Positions 22,431 to 34,860 of a stretch of 64,000 nt of DNA are shown here, one piece after another. How positions within the stretch are numbered: position 1 is the first letter of the stretch; every line of letters begins with the position of its first letter. Below the pieces are notes generated by a model. The model was not told the DNA's origin. It saw nothing but the letters and a program-made list of their open reading frames with translations, and did no database searches. Position numbers and translations under genes: made by a program. Origin of the DNA: Nepenthes gracilis (Eukaryota > Streptophyta > Magnoliopsida > Caryophyllales > Nepenthaceae); contig BSYO01000010.1 in NCBI GenBank assembly GCA_033239525.1, positions 14,972,042 to 15,036,041 of the forward strand. Direction: 5' to 3'.

Positions 22431-25109
22431 TCACATTGAACCTAAAATCCTCATCTGGTCCTCTAAATCTTCAAGATCATCACCCCAATCTGAAGACCTT
22501 GGCACCAGGTCCTCAACTTCAACATCAACCTCAAAGAAATCTTCACCTAACAATCCCTCCCAGTTTATTTCTTTTGAGTTTTCCACAGCAACGCTGCTTG
22601 TTGCAGTGGGTGGGTCAGCTTTTGGGTCTCCAATGTCACTGCTCGATTTGTCGCCCAGTGCACTAGAAAACAATGCCTCAATATTTGTTTCAATTGATGT
22701 CGAATCTTCTTGTGCAGTAGTCCCCATTGCTGTACAGAGAAAAACTTCTCGGAGGTTCTCCATACTCAATCTTGAGGTTAGTGTCCTCTTTCTCCCAATC
22801 TCAATGCCTCCAAGTTCCCTGCCATGGAGACTCTGCTGCAATAAGTTTTCAACAAACGCAGGGTTCCTCAGAGCTTTAGCCAGAAATGCTAGTAGTTGCT
22901 GTTGCTTTCTCTCTGTAGCCTGCAGCCTTGCCTCCATGGCCATGACTTGATCGCTTGAGTTTTTCTGTTTCTGTCTCAACTGCAAGATCTCAGTCAATAG
23001 CTTATTGCAATCTCTTTGCAGTCTTTCAGTCTCACCTTCCAATCCATACTGCCCGAGTTCAACACAAGCTCGTCCTTGTTGTTGGACACTTTGTGATAAA
23101 TTTCTCCTTCTCTTAATAGTCTTTAACAATTGCTTCTGTCCCCCTAAAAATCCTTCATGCGCGAATTCCCATCGATCTGGATCAACCTTTCTAAATCCCT
23201 GCATCATTTGCTTAGAGTCAGTAACTCATAGCCCAGAGCTGAAGATATAATATCATAGACATGTATTGAAATTTTAAGAAAACAAGTGAGTTCAAGATTC
23301 ACATCATCAATCTTACAAGAAAATTCACTCAACTCAGGTGATACAAGCATAAACTGTCAGAGTAGTCTCATAAGAATATCCAATGGCATACATAATAGGC
23401 AACAAAACTAGCAAAGCATCAACCTTGAAGAGTTTATTGTTAGATATATTATGTGTTGGCATATTTTATGACTAAATCTAATTGATCGTTAACATATTAC
23501 TAGTGTTATGAAGATCTGTATCAGATTTTTACTCGATATTCACAAATGCACAACTCCCAATATCCACGCCTAATCCGTACATGAGCGCTTTTTTTCGTAT
23601 GTGGCCAAAACGGGCACAAACGACCTTTCCAGAATGTCCACGCTTGAGATACAACCAAGGCACGCACGAGTGCACTTTCTGATTACACACGCCTGATGAG
23701 TGCTCGATCGATACTCGAGCATTGATATCGGGCGCTGGGACACGGACCGAATGTGAACCTAACACGCACCTGTGCAGTGCTCAAGCTATGGGATGCATAT
23801 TTCTTATTTACTGCATTTTTTGACCTAATATCGGATCCTCTTTATATATACCTATTTTCCACAACTTATTGCACAACACAACTCCTCTAAAGACCCCTGA
23901 ACTTGTAAAAGCCTTATTTTTTAGAAAACTTTTCCTCCATCGTTGAGCATCAGTCTTAACATTTTCTCATTACATACAATTTATTATACATACATTTTTC
24001 TGCTTGTTGGCCTTCATACAAGATATGGGTAGCGGGAAAATTAAGATCTACTAGTATGTAAAAATTTTACAACTTGTGAAACAAGATTGACAAGAAGCAG
24101 CAATATCATCCAACTTCCGGAAAAGAAAACATTTTAAAAGAAAATACACCTATATTGGTTCTTGAGCTCTGATGGGTAATAAATTATAAAGATTCATGCT
24201 GGTGATTATTTCCATAACCGAATAACACGGGCTATTAAATTGATAACACTTTCACCATATGCGTCAAAGTCCAATGTCCGCGTACATACAGGCAGCTAAA
24301 ACCTTGCCCATGATACTAAGTGCCACTACAGTGTGACTCCTTGATATTTCCTAATAACGTTAAATTTCAGCAGCTAAATAAATCTGAAGTATGACAACAG
24401 CTAACGAGAGGCAAGGAGAATAGAGTAATTCATCCTCAAGCTCGTTTTGATTATCAGAAGTTCGTCAAATGGAAACTCCCACACCCCAAAAAAAGGAGTC
24501 CAATTAAACGTAAAACAAGAGAAATAGGATATCATGAGCTTATACAGTCGTTGATGGATAAGAAATCATGCTTTGAACAGCACAAATAATGCCATTCCCA
24601 ATAAGAAAGTCCAACGACCTATTTTATTTTGCACATCATGATCAAATCCAACTAAAATTAGACACAACCCAGACAGAATTGTATTGCATGAATGGACAAA
24701 ATCCTAATTCAGAGACGAATAGAACAACAAAAAGTTAAAACAAGCAGCAGCAGGGGGGAAAAAAAGGAACAGGAATTCGAGTTCTTACATAGGTATTGAG
24801 CTGACGAACGAAGCTAGAGAAATTGTTGTGCTTGAAATACATAGGCAGAAGAAGCGTAGAGAACTTGAGAGAATCCCAGACGATAAAGCTATTCCTAGCT
24901 CTGTTCCACGAGACAATCGATTCGGTAGCTGGGTCTTCCACTATTTCAAAAATTTTGGTTAAAAATGGCGGCGGACCCACTTCATGGAGTCCCTCCTTCG
25001 GCATTGGTGATAAGCAGCTTGACGATGACGAAGCAGCAACAGATGATGAACCCTCCGTGCTACCACCTATCACCGTCTCTTCTTCGTTCACCGTCGCAAG
25101 CCCTTCCAT
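22431..25109 (-). CDS. HSFA: Class A heat stress transcription factor (A2/A6/A7 group)
   Basis: Binds heat shock elements as a trimer in the nucleus and activates heat-stress genes. Exon 1 is 25109-24789 and exon 2 is 23198-22431, split in phase by a GT-AG intron at the conserved place inside the DNA-binding domain (QLNTY / [12 protein letters not shown]). The protein is 362 residues. The DNA-binding domain spans about 46-139. HR-A/B runs about 150-225 with the class A insertion. A basic GRKR NLS lies near 243 and an acidic-aromatic AHA-like motif ([13 protein letters not shown]) at 318-330. A C-terminal NES-like segment ([11 protein letters not shown]) ends near 359. Residue 90 is Met in [14 protein letters not shown], where Arg or Lys is normal. 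The start follows a low-complexity Ser-rich N-terminus. Subgroup A6b/A7 fits slightly better than A2 but is not settled. Confidence 0.92.
23438..23979 (+). mobile_element. Solo LTR inside the HSF intron, target duplication TTTAT
   Basis: It starts TGTTAGATATATTATG and ends TTACATACAA. TTTAT occurs at 23433-23437 and 23980-23984. A TATA-like CTTTATATATACC lies near 23840. It contains GC-richer blocks with CTCGAGC words, unlike the surrounding intron. The termini resemble Copia LTRs. The 3' end is not a perfect CA, so it could be off by one base. Confidence 0.6.
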
Positions 25110-25494
25110 TTTCAGATTTCGGGAGGATAGAAAAGACTACGAAAACAGAGCACTACGACCTCACTGAATATAGGGATGCTTTAACTTGTGGGTTCTGCTC
25201 TTCACATCCGTAGTGCATTGATTTTCAGTCGATGGAGTTGGCTGAGATGTTGGAACCATAACAGGTTTGACCAGAGAAAATGTCATTTAAATAGAGATGG
25301 GGACAGAAGGTTCTGGAGGCAGGCAGTGGACGGATTGACGGCACTGTCTCGAAAGATACAGACGATTGTTATTTCAATTTTTTATTATTTAATTTTAAAT
25401 AAATAATTATAATTTAATTATTTTAAAATATTTAACTTTTAATTTTTTTCGAATTCGGCGGCGGACATGGAGATATTTTGGTCCGACAGTCTCT

Positions 25495-25583
25495 GAACTT
25501 TTCGTAGAAGTTCAGGTCGGTCGAGAAGTCGAGCCAAGTGTACCGTGGGGCCCAGAGAATCCGGAGAAGGTTCTAGAAAGTTC
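25495..25583 (-). promoter_or_regulatory. Heat shock elements upstream of the HSF gene
   Basis: 25566-25583 reads GAAGGTTCTAGAAAGTTC, four alternating GAA/TTC units with 2-bp gaps, a perfect heat shock element. 25495-25513 reads GAACTTTTCGTAGAAGTTC, a looser version. They lie 386-474 bp before the HSF start codon, which fits a heat-induced Hsf gene controlled by other Hsfs. No TATA box was fixed. Confidence 0.75.
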
Positions 25584-25649
25584 TCGGCGTTTCAGCCTTC
25601 AGCCTTTCTTATATTCTTTGTTTTAAAAATTATGCGATAAATTTTTTGC

Positions 25650-28311
25650 CCCGTTAGATTTGTGAGGCAGAGCCGATTTTAGATTACTGTACTGTAATTT
25701 CATATATCTTTAAAGTGTTAGATTTTTAAACATTTTTTTATAAGTAATTTAACAAATAAAAAATTATTAAAAATTTACGTAAAACTCGTGCAATGATCAA
25801 GAATGGTCAAAAAGTAGGATCAAGTAGAACACTTAAAAGGACACTAGATGATAGAAGATTATCTGCGCTCTCCTCATACTTGAGTGGTGTAGAGATGTAA
25901 ATTCTAGACTTAGTATACTCACTGCGTGTTTGCCGGGAGCTCAAATATTGAATCTATGACATGAGCGCTCGGCAGGCGCTCGAGCCTAATACGCAATATA
26001 AAATACGGCTCACGCGTTTTAGAATAATAATTCTAAAATATTTCTCCACAAGAGGCGCCACAAGAGAAGAAATGAGAAAAAGAAGTGGTTCGACATTTAA
26101 TCGATATCCGATTTAAGTTTTAGTTTTTAACAAGGTTTGGTACGATATTCTATAGATGATTCTAAAAACGTATTTTTATTAGTTACTATTTTACTCGGGA
26201 TTCGAAGTGAAGGAATTTCAGAGATGATTCTTGTAACCGACACTATTTATAGAGGATTTATTCGGATTTGTCTCATAATTTTTTCTTTGGTTGAAATTGA
26301 TCTTTCACATTAAAAATCGTTATATATTATTTTATTTTATACTTACAAATTTGATCGCTAATGATTGACGAGGAGATCAGGATTTGTTCTACTACGTTAG
26401 GTTGAGTATATCAAAGTGTCGAATTTTCAACATAAAGATATACTTTTATCTAATTTTTTTAATTTTTTATAAATATTTAAATTTTAAATTTTATTTGTAA
26501 CTATTATTTTTAATTTTATATGCACCTACAAAATGTGTATATATATTTACTATATATTATTTGTATATATTTTTAAATATAAAGTTTAATAATATTTAAA
26601 ATATTATATATAAAATAGACTACCCTTAAATTGAAATATTCATCTATATAAGGCAAAGTGTTGCACAAGCCTACCAAATGGATTGTCTAATATACATGCA
26701 AACAACCTCTTGAGCAATGTTTTAAATTGTCCTTTTTCAAATGTAACAAAAATGTCTTAATCATCTAAAAGACTTGAAATATTAATATACGATAAATTAA
26801 TATTATTTATTTTTAAAATAGATGAAATAAACAATTTTGAATGAAGCGATGAACAGATCCATTAGCCACTATCACTTACAGCTAACTTCCACTGTCGACC
26901 ACTGCTAGCTATTGTAGTGCTCATATTATAATTGTCACATTTTCAAATTTTAAAATTAAATTTATTTTATATTAATTTAATTATCAACTTTAAAATAGCT
27001 TTTAACATTTAATCATTTAAAGTTCAACTATTTTTACCGATCAAAATCTAAGCCAATATCGGATGTGAATCTAAAAAAAATTAAATAATGACAAATAATT
27101 TAAAAATAAAATATGAATACAATTTATAAGATCTAAAATATTATATTTAAAAATGACTCTAAATTACCAACACACATAGCCTCAATCACTTATAAAAAAA
27201 AACATATATGCTAAATTAAAAAAATTTAATCATAATCCAATCGAACTTTTAAAAATTAACTGAAATCATATATCCCTTTAAGTTGAACATAACATAATAT
27301 AAACAAGTTGGGATTGCTTTCAACCATCATTCTAACTACATAATATAAAATTAATATCCCAAACCCTAAACCCCTACAAATTAGCCAGCCTTTTGATCCA
27401 ATAACTTGCAAATATTGTCTCGAACCCTCTAAGACAAAATATGAGTAAAGAATAGGCAAATTATTCAATAAGATATGTAAATTTTATAATTAAATATACA
27501 CTTTACATCAAAACAAGTTAAAATGAAGTATGAGCAAAATTAGAAAAAATGACATAATTTAAAGCATATCATACATAATTCTTTTAAACTGATGATTTTT
27601 TTTTATACCGTGTATCGAATAAATATATTTAAATTATTCAAAAACATATGGACAAAAGATTACTAGTGGCCATACCAACAAAGGCATAACCAATTGAAAC
27701 TCAAGTTATTATATTTCTATACAATTAAATATCATATACTATTATTCAAAACTCATAAAATAAGTTATCATACATATAATCCTATAAATTAGATTGGACG
27801 TCACTTTTAACCTACAGATAATACATTTAAATATTGAATATCACTATAATATATTAGAATATATTAAAATATATCACCGTTAATTCTATATAATTGTCCG
27901 TGCATAATTAATGAAAAACTTTACTTAAATATAAATATATCATTCATATTTTTTTCATACGGGAGAATTGTTATTATTAATTTATGCAAAGCTTTTTTTT
28001 ATCTTTTTTTTTTTTAATTTAATGATATGCAAAAACAAATAGATTTACGAAACTATTTATAAATATTTTAAGATTATGGTCAAATAATTAGATGAAAATT
28101 TTAAAACATGTAGAATTATACACTCAAAGGTTCAAGGCATGAAAAAAAAACTGCAAGATTTATAGATAATCAATACAATTAGTAAAATTTTCTTAATTTA
28201 TTTCAAAGTATAAAATATGTAGAAACATATACATGAAAATTGAAAATATGCATAGTGTTTAAACATGATTTAAAATTATATATGCATGTTATTGTAGAAA
28301 ATTAACTTTTA
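25650..28311. other. AT-rich intergenic DNA
   Basis: No gene was recognised. A GC-richer patch at about 25930-26010 carries GAGCGCTCGGCAGGCGCTCG and resembles blocks in the LTRs at 20219 and 31324, so 25800-26420 may be another eroded LTR. The rest is long A/T runs. Confidence 0.4.
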
Positions 28312-28316
28312 AATAT

Positions 28317-28992
28317 TAATATATTTTTGAATCTGAGTTATTGTATGGATTAGGGAGCCAACAACTGTCCGTCGGGTCTGAAGCGAGTCAGATATTCATG
28401 CGCTTTTAATTTGAATCCTATGTAACATAATAAAGTACGGTTAAATGACTGACAGAACTATCTTCCCGATATATTCTTCGACATTAAAATAAGAATCTTT
28501 CTCTAAGGAAAGAAACGGAGGATACAAGTAAAAATACTTGTAAAAGTAATTTTTGTTTATTGTGTGCACGCTTTAGAAAGCGTTTTGATGTGTGAGAGAG
28601 TACGCTTAAAGTGTCTTAAGTTTGTCTTTGGTTAGTGTTTTGTTTGATTGAGTATTGTTTCCCTTTCCTATTGGGAAGGAGGGATTTACATAGAAGTTAG
28701 TGTGTGATTGACTTTTTCTACCAACCGCTTAAGAAACCGTTAGTTGAATAAGACGCCGTTCAATTGGTGGTTCCAACATATGCTTGAGACCGTTGAATCC
28801 AAATAAGAGAAAAAACAATTTCAGTCGTTAATGTTTATTTCGTCTTCCTTTAATGAGTACACTATTCGAATAAGGCCAACGGGTTCGTCCAACCGATCTT
28901 AGGCCGTATAGGCCGACTAGGCCTCCATTCTTTTATGGGTCAAATTCTTCGATAGGCTTTTTCTCTTAGACCGCCAATAACTTTACTCATCA
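28317..28992 (-). mobile_element. 3' LTR of element 2
   Basis: It matches 42314-42985 along its length (shared GTATGGATTAGGGAGCCA and GGCCGACTAGGCCTCCATTC). On the minus strand it starts TGATGAGTAAAG and is preceded by the purine-rich tract GTATAGGGGCAAG (28993-29005), the likely plus-strand primer. The low-coordinate end is eroded but is fixed by the AATAT target duplication. Confidence 0.85.
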
Positions 28993-31101
28993 CTTGCCCC
29001 TATACTAGGAAGCTTGAAATTCTACATTCTAATATGATATTCAATAATAGTCACATGCCCAAACCCATAATCTTAGTCCGATGGACTTCATTGGCTAGCG
29101 GGACGAGGACTTTCAATCCAACAACCTTCATTGAATGTCCAAACGAGGCCACCCAATCTGGCAACTTTATCCGTGCCACCAGTAGCAATATTAAATGTGA
29201 GCTTCTTTGACTCGCGTACTATTCTTAGAATTGCACCAGTCATCATTATTGGTTTTGGGCGATTTGACTTGCTGCACAACCTACAAGGTGTTGACATGTA
29301 TCATCGTCATGATGAGGCGCGCCTTTTTAAATTTTTATCTCTATGGCGTCGTTTTGACTTGATGGGCCTTCTTATAAATTGGCTTAAATCTTTCGTTCCC
29401 ATATTTCCTAAAATCTTTCGTTCCTTAGTCTCTCCAAAATGCTTTCGCCGTCTTCTTCATCCTTTGAAACCCTTCATTTTTTTCCAATGGATCCCGATGT
29501 GAATGACATCTAGTTGGTCCTTACATCTACCGACGTCGATTACATCGGTGCTCGGTAAAAGATTTCAAGCTCGTTAGTGTATCTTTTGCCTAGAGTTGGT
29601 GGTAAAGCCTACTCTCCTCCAGAAGGATATATCACCGTCTACTTCATCCATTTGAAAGGAGGACTCCGATATCCTTTGGCATCGGAGTTGTACAGAATAA
29701 TGATAGCCCTCTACATTTTGGTCACCAGACTGTAGCCCAAATACAATCAAGTATTTAGTTTCTTTATATATTTTTGCTCGTATTCACGATCTGATGTTAG
29801 ACACCAATGCCATAAAGGCTATTCTTCATTTACATCACGGAACATACTGGATTTCGATTTCTCCATGTCCCAATTTTATGTTGAGAGGGGAAAACCATAA
29901 CTTAATGAAGAGATAAAAGGATCGTTTCTTCTACATGACGACTCCCTCTGGATGGGAACTCTCTAACAACTAGGATCGAGTTTTTGCATTTTTTAATACT
30001 GAAATAATGGAGTATAAGAATGACTCAGCTAAGGTGCTAACAGATCTCCTTAAGAAAAAAGCCGGCTACTTCTATAAGAATAAAAAAACCGATGGCTGCT
30101 AATCGAGTCCCTTACTCAGGGAAAATGGGACCCTATACTAGTGGGGTCGGACGCTCCTCCGACACCATCGGTTCATAAGAGAAAGTAGAAGAGAAAACAA
30201 AGGTCTCTTCAAATAAATAAGCCGTCGGCCCAAGCGCCTAAGCGCAAAGAAGCCTTGGCTGGGTCCTCCTTTGACGACGAAGCCATCATTGACCAGCTGA
30301 TAAGAAAAAAAAAAAGCCATTGGTGAGGGCGGACCCAACTTCGACATCTTTCCTATCCCAAACCTCTAGGGTCCGTCGGACCAGATGAAAGCCGCGAGTC
30401 TTCGAAGTCTGCTGCTAAGGTTGGAGTCGAAGATGTGACATCCCACGTCCTCTTATATACTTAATGAAACGTCATACTACAAATACATTCACAAAATATA
30501 TAACCATTACACACAGGATCCATATGATTACCATATTAAGTGACTCCAACCCATACGAATAGAATACAGCGTCTGATTTTTCAGAAATACTACTATATAC
30601 CAAAATTATTATCATAAAATTTCTACAAAAGCATAAATAATGACTATAATAATAAATAGCGAAAGCATAAACAATAAGTAATACCAAAGTCTCGTTCATT
30701 TTATTATAAGATCAACTACAAAATTTTATACATCTATTACAATTTCATCAAAATATATAAATACATAAGCCTAAACTATTATCCTTGCTACTGATTATCA
30801 GGTACCAACTCGTATTCACCATCTGAGGTTAGGAAAACAAGTAAGAGAATGAGTCAAATACTCAATAAAATATAATATATAACAAAAATATGTATTTATT
30901 TCATTTAAAACATAATAATACGGATAGAAATCAACATGGAATATTACAATTTAAAATATGATTAGAATACTTTTGTAAACTTCTTCCTAATTTCTTGTCT
31001 TTAATCTTTTCTTATTCTTTCTTTCAAACTATATTGAAAACTTTCTTTATTATTTTTTTAGTGACTAGGACCACTAAGAGCAGTCGATCAAAACCCGAAT
31101 T

Positions 31102-31225
31102 ATGATACTCCACACAATCAAAGGCCTAACATCATCTAATACCCTGAGATTGGTAGATTGTGTTATTCCATATAATCAAAGGCCTAACCTCCTTTTACAC
31201 CCCGAGGTGGGTAGTACTACCTATA
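31102..31225. repeat. Two imperfect 60-bp units in LTR E
   Basis: ACAATCAAAGGCCTAAC at about 31113 and ATAATCAAAGGCCTAAC at about 31172 start parallel stretches that both run on to CCCTGAG or CCCGAGG. This is an old tandem duplication. Confidence 0.55.
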
Positions 31226-31323
31226 ATTCGGGTAGACGGGGCCAAAATCACATAGCAATACAAAATCAGATAATAATCTTTCACTATAATATATTAAATT
31301 ATACCAGAATATACTATCTATTG

Positions 31324-32166
31324 TGAAAAAGTACTTTACGTGCTAACGTGTTTCGACCCTGTTAAATATATATAGCGGAAGCAACAATAAATAATAAATA
31401 TCTAATACACGTAAAAGATATTTAACACAAGATGCATCTGAGACTAGCAATCATGCACAATATAATAATGACGAGCAATAGAGATAAAGATACAATTTTT
31501 GTTGGCGTAATCGATACCCACGGTATCGAGAAAAACTCCGGGCTTGACAAAAGCAATGCACTATGAAAATCAACTTACAGACCGGGTGGTAACATTTATT
31601 ACTCCGTCACGTGATCCTACTGAACTCCTTGGATTTGCCCATTCTAACCACTTGAATTTCCAATCACTTAACAGTCTCCTTCTTCACACGAACCAAAGTC
31701 TCCAACAATGGTAGAAGGCAAACTTTCAATGGCTAAAGAAGGTGGGTGAGAAAACTTCTATGAACATGTAGAGCTCTTTTGGTGATTAGTTTTCTCAAGA
31801 TGTGCAACAATATTGAAGCATGAGATTTTCTTCATCTATTCCTAGGGTTCAAAAACATAAGTCCAATATTTATAGTGGAGCCAAAAACGCGTTTAAAAAT
31901 TCTGCCCGTTGTTAGCTCAAAGCGGGGCTCGAGCGGTGGGCGGCCGTAGGGTTTAAATATTACAATCGAGCGGGCTACCTACTGGTTTATCGGCTCGAAA
32001 GGCTTGTAATATGTTCATATTTTAAAGATTTGAGCTACATCGGCGGGCGGTCAATGGATGAGCTATGCATAGGCGGACTGAAAACTTTAACATAACCCAC
32101 AACCCGACATCAATACAATGATACATATGGTCACGGAATATGTCAATTAGACAAATGTCTCTAACA
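31324..32166 (-). mobile_element. Solo LTR 'F' nested in LTR E, target duplication TATTG
   Basis: On the minus strand it starts TGTTAGAGACATTTG and ends AAGTACTTTTTCA. The exact repeat TATTG lies at 31319-31323 and 32167-32171. It is homologous to LTR G (20219-21357). There is no coding region. The termini resemble Copia LTRs. Confidence 0.8.
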
Positions 32167-32459
32167 TATTGATCAATCTTTGGTCGAATTTCTTACTTCT
32201 TTCGAAATAAAAATTTTACATTTACTCTGATACTTATTCTAAATTTTCTTCACTTTGGAAGAAAACAGTCACATTTCTTAACACTGTGTAGAGTTTCCAT
32301 CTATTATCATAAATAGAGTCGAAACTTTATCATTTAAATATTACAATGCGGTAAAAAATGAAAGCCTTGTAATATGTTCATATATTAAAATTTTAGATAC
32401 ATCATGGTTTCAAAATAAATTTTGCATATGCTGAAAATTCACAATCTGTATAATATGAA

Positions 32460-33690
32460 ATTAACCGGTTTGGCTACTAATTCAAGTTTTAATTTAGTGG
32501 TCGGTTCAGATTATTTTTGCAACTTAAAATTATGGTGGCTTCGGCGGTTCAAGAGCTCGTCCAAATAAATTTCATATTATAATTTTGGCATCAACAATTG
32601 ATGTTTCAAACGATTTAGAAGAGGGTCTGTTTAGGCTAGTACTTTACCCAGTTCTACAGGCCAGTTCGGGGTGATTTTCTCAAGCCAAATTTTTGCATTA
32701 GCAAGAATTTTACATCCGGTTTGATGGTCGATTCAGGGTTGGTACAATAGCCAGTTCCGGTAACCCAACATTTAACATTAGCAATAAGAGGGTTCAGCTG
32801 GTTTGGTGGCCGGTTTGGGGCCTATTCGATGGGTAATTCATGCCAAAATTTACATATTGATACTTTAATATTATCTTAACGTACTTAAACTAATTTGGCT
32901 ACTGGTTTTCCCGGTTTAAGGGCCCGTTCAACTTATTTTCATAAGCTGTAATTTTCAGCATCAGCAAGATGCTTAAGCTGACTCTGTTCTGATTGGAGGG
33001 TCCGGTTCAATTGTTTGCTCAAGGTATTTTTAGCCTCCGATTTACAGGTTGACAGTTCAATCTTAATATTTAATAACTAGGTCGGGTCAGCTATTGGTTC
33101 AACCGGTTCAGGGCTGGTTCAATCTCTTTTCTCCAAATTGCCAGTTCCAATATTAGCATGAATCTTAAAGGGGACGGTACTCTTTTATTGATTTTATGGC
33201 TAATTTAAGGCTGGTTCTTGACCGGTTCAAGGAGTTTTCTTACAACCAAGAAACTCATTTTCAAGAATATGTCTGGTTCATGGCCGGCTGAAGCTAATAT
33301 TTCAGCCGATTCAAGTCGAAATTATAATTGGAGATTTTGTATCAGTAATGTTTTGATGTAGTTGGTTTCTATTTCTATTTTGGTGACCAGTTCATGACTG
33401 ATTCGGGGCTAATTTTTACAATGTGATATTTGAATATCATCGTAAAGTATTTAAGTTTATATGACTGCTAGTTCAACCAATTTGGGGCTCAGTTCATAGG
33501 CTGTAATTTCATATATTAGCAAGTCAGCTGAGATAATCTAGTTGTTGAGGTGAGGTCCGGTTTGGTGACCAATTCTACTCAATTTCATGAGTCGATTTGT
33601 TATAGAATCAATAAGAGGCTTAACTAATTGGTTAACAGATTTTAGCCAATTTGGAAATCATTAGGTTGCCGATTCAGCCATATAACAATA
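32460..33690. repeat. GGTTC/CCGGTTY-rich degenerate repeat field in LTR E
   Basis: Words such as CCGGTTTGGCTAC, CCGGTTCAGGGCTGGTTCA and GGCCGGTTTGGGGCC recur every 60-150 bp through 1.2 kb, separated by AT-rich spacers that often contain TCAGCATYAGCAA. No reading frame is conserved. It looks like an old, drifted tandem repeat. Confidence 0.6.
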
Positions 33691-34383
33691 GTTGATCTAC
33701 TACTGATTCTGGCATCAAAATTTTACCTGGATATTTCACATGCTAAAATGATAATATGATAGAATCCATGAGTAGTTTAAGTATTGGAATAACAATACTT
33801 AAGGAGAATTCACAAGAATCAATAACAATTGAAGAAGAAAATTAAAATACACTTGCCAAAAATTAAATGTTGCTTCCCTTACTTTTGGTTCCACCTCCTC
33901 TGTCTCCTAACCAGCTTCAGATTTTCTCTCTGTTTACCCTCTCTTTTTTAATGTTTTCTCCGCTTTTTCTTCTGGTTCACTCCCTTCTCTTCTCCTTCTT
34001 TTTCTCACGTAGCCTCTTATATGGATTGGAGGCCAAATAATTGATTTATTATCCAAATTTTGAGCTGTTGCCAGCATACCGTTTAACCCTATAAATTTCA
34101 GTTTAGTATCCCCTATAATTTGGCTGATTGATCCCCCTAATTTTGTTGAATCACCATACTATTTGGTGGCTTCAGAAGTTGCCAAGTGGCTATTGAACTG
34201 GGTTAAATTATATTTAATTTTTACTTGGTCATTGATGAGGTAAGACGAAATCAACATTTGCTAATGATCTTAGAAAGCACTTAAGTGTTGGACATTTTCA
34301 TGATACAGGTAAAACATAGCCGGTTGAGTGTGTGTGTGGTTCATTGAATTCCTTTGAATTTTTGACTAAAATTTAATGTTGAC

Positions 34384-34860
34384 ATGTGTGTGGGAAACCC
34401 TTATGTCGTGTGTGAGTTGTATTCGTCATTGACTTATTCAAATTTAGTTGGAAATTGGAAGAATACATGCTGTCGTGGTAGCTTCCTTCTCTTTGCTGAT
34501 CTTTTGCTGATTTTCCTTGGCTGCAGCCATGTGTATGTGCCTCTCCACTTGATTTCTTTTATATTTTTGATTGATTATGGTTGTCATGTGTGTATGAAAT
34601 TCTTGTGCCATGTATGGGTCTAATTCCTTAAGAAATTTATTGGAAATTGGATGAATATAGGGCTGCCAAGCTGAAGCTGCCGTGGGCTCTCTCTTTTTGC
34701 TGCTGAATTCAGCTGTATTTTGGAGCTTCCACATGTGGATTGAAGTCTTGTGCCATGTGTGTGTGAATTCCTTATTGAATTATTAAAAATTTGGATGATT
34801 ATAGGGGTTGTTTGGCTACTGCCAGTGAGCTGCCATCCTCTTGCTGAATTCTGAAAATTT
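34384..34860. repeat. Three imperfect direct repeats of about 180 bp in LTR E
   Basis: Each unit has CATGTGTGTGNGAA, then CTTATNGAATT, GGAAATTGGANGAATA, CTGCCNNNCTGAAGCTGCC-like and CTCTTTGCTGAT/AATTC words (starts near 34384, 34584, 34758). Units have drifted. The short open frames here are by-products. Confidence 0.5.

Noticed and set aside
22375..22950. 191-codon plus-strand frame
   Set aside because: Exact antisense shadow of HSF exon 2, which has clear domains on the minus strand.
27340..27390. AAACCCTAAACCCC as interstitial telomere repeat
   Set aside because: Only about two units, in an AT-rich region with no array.
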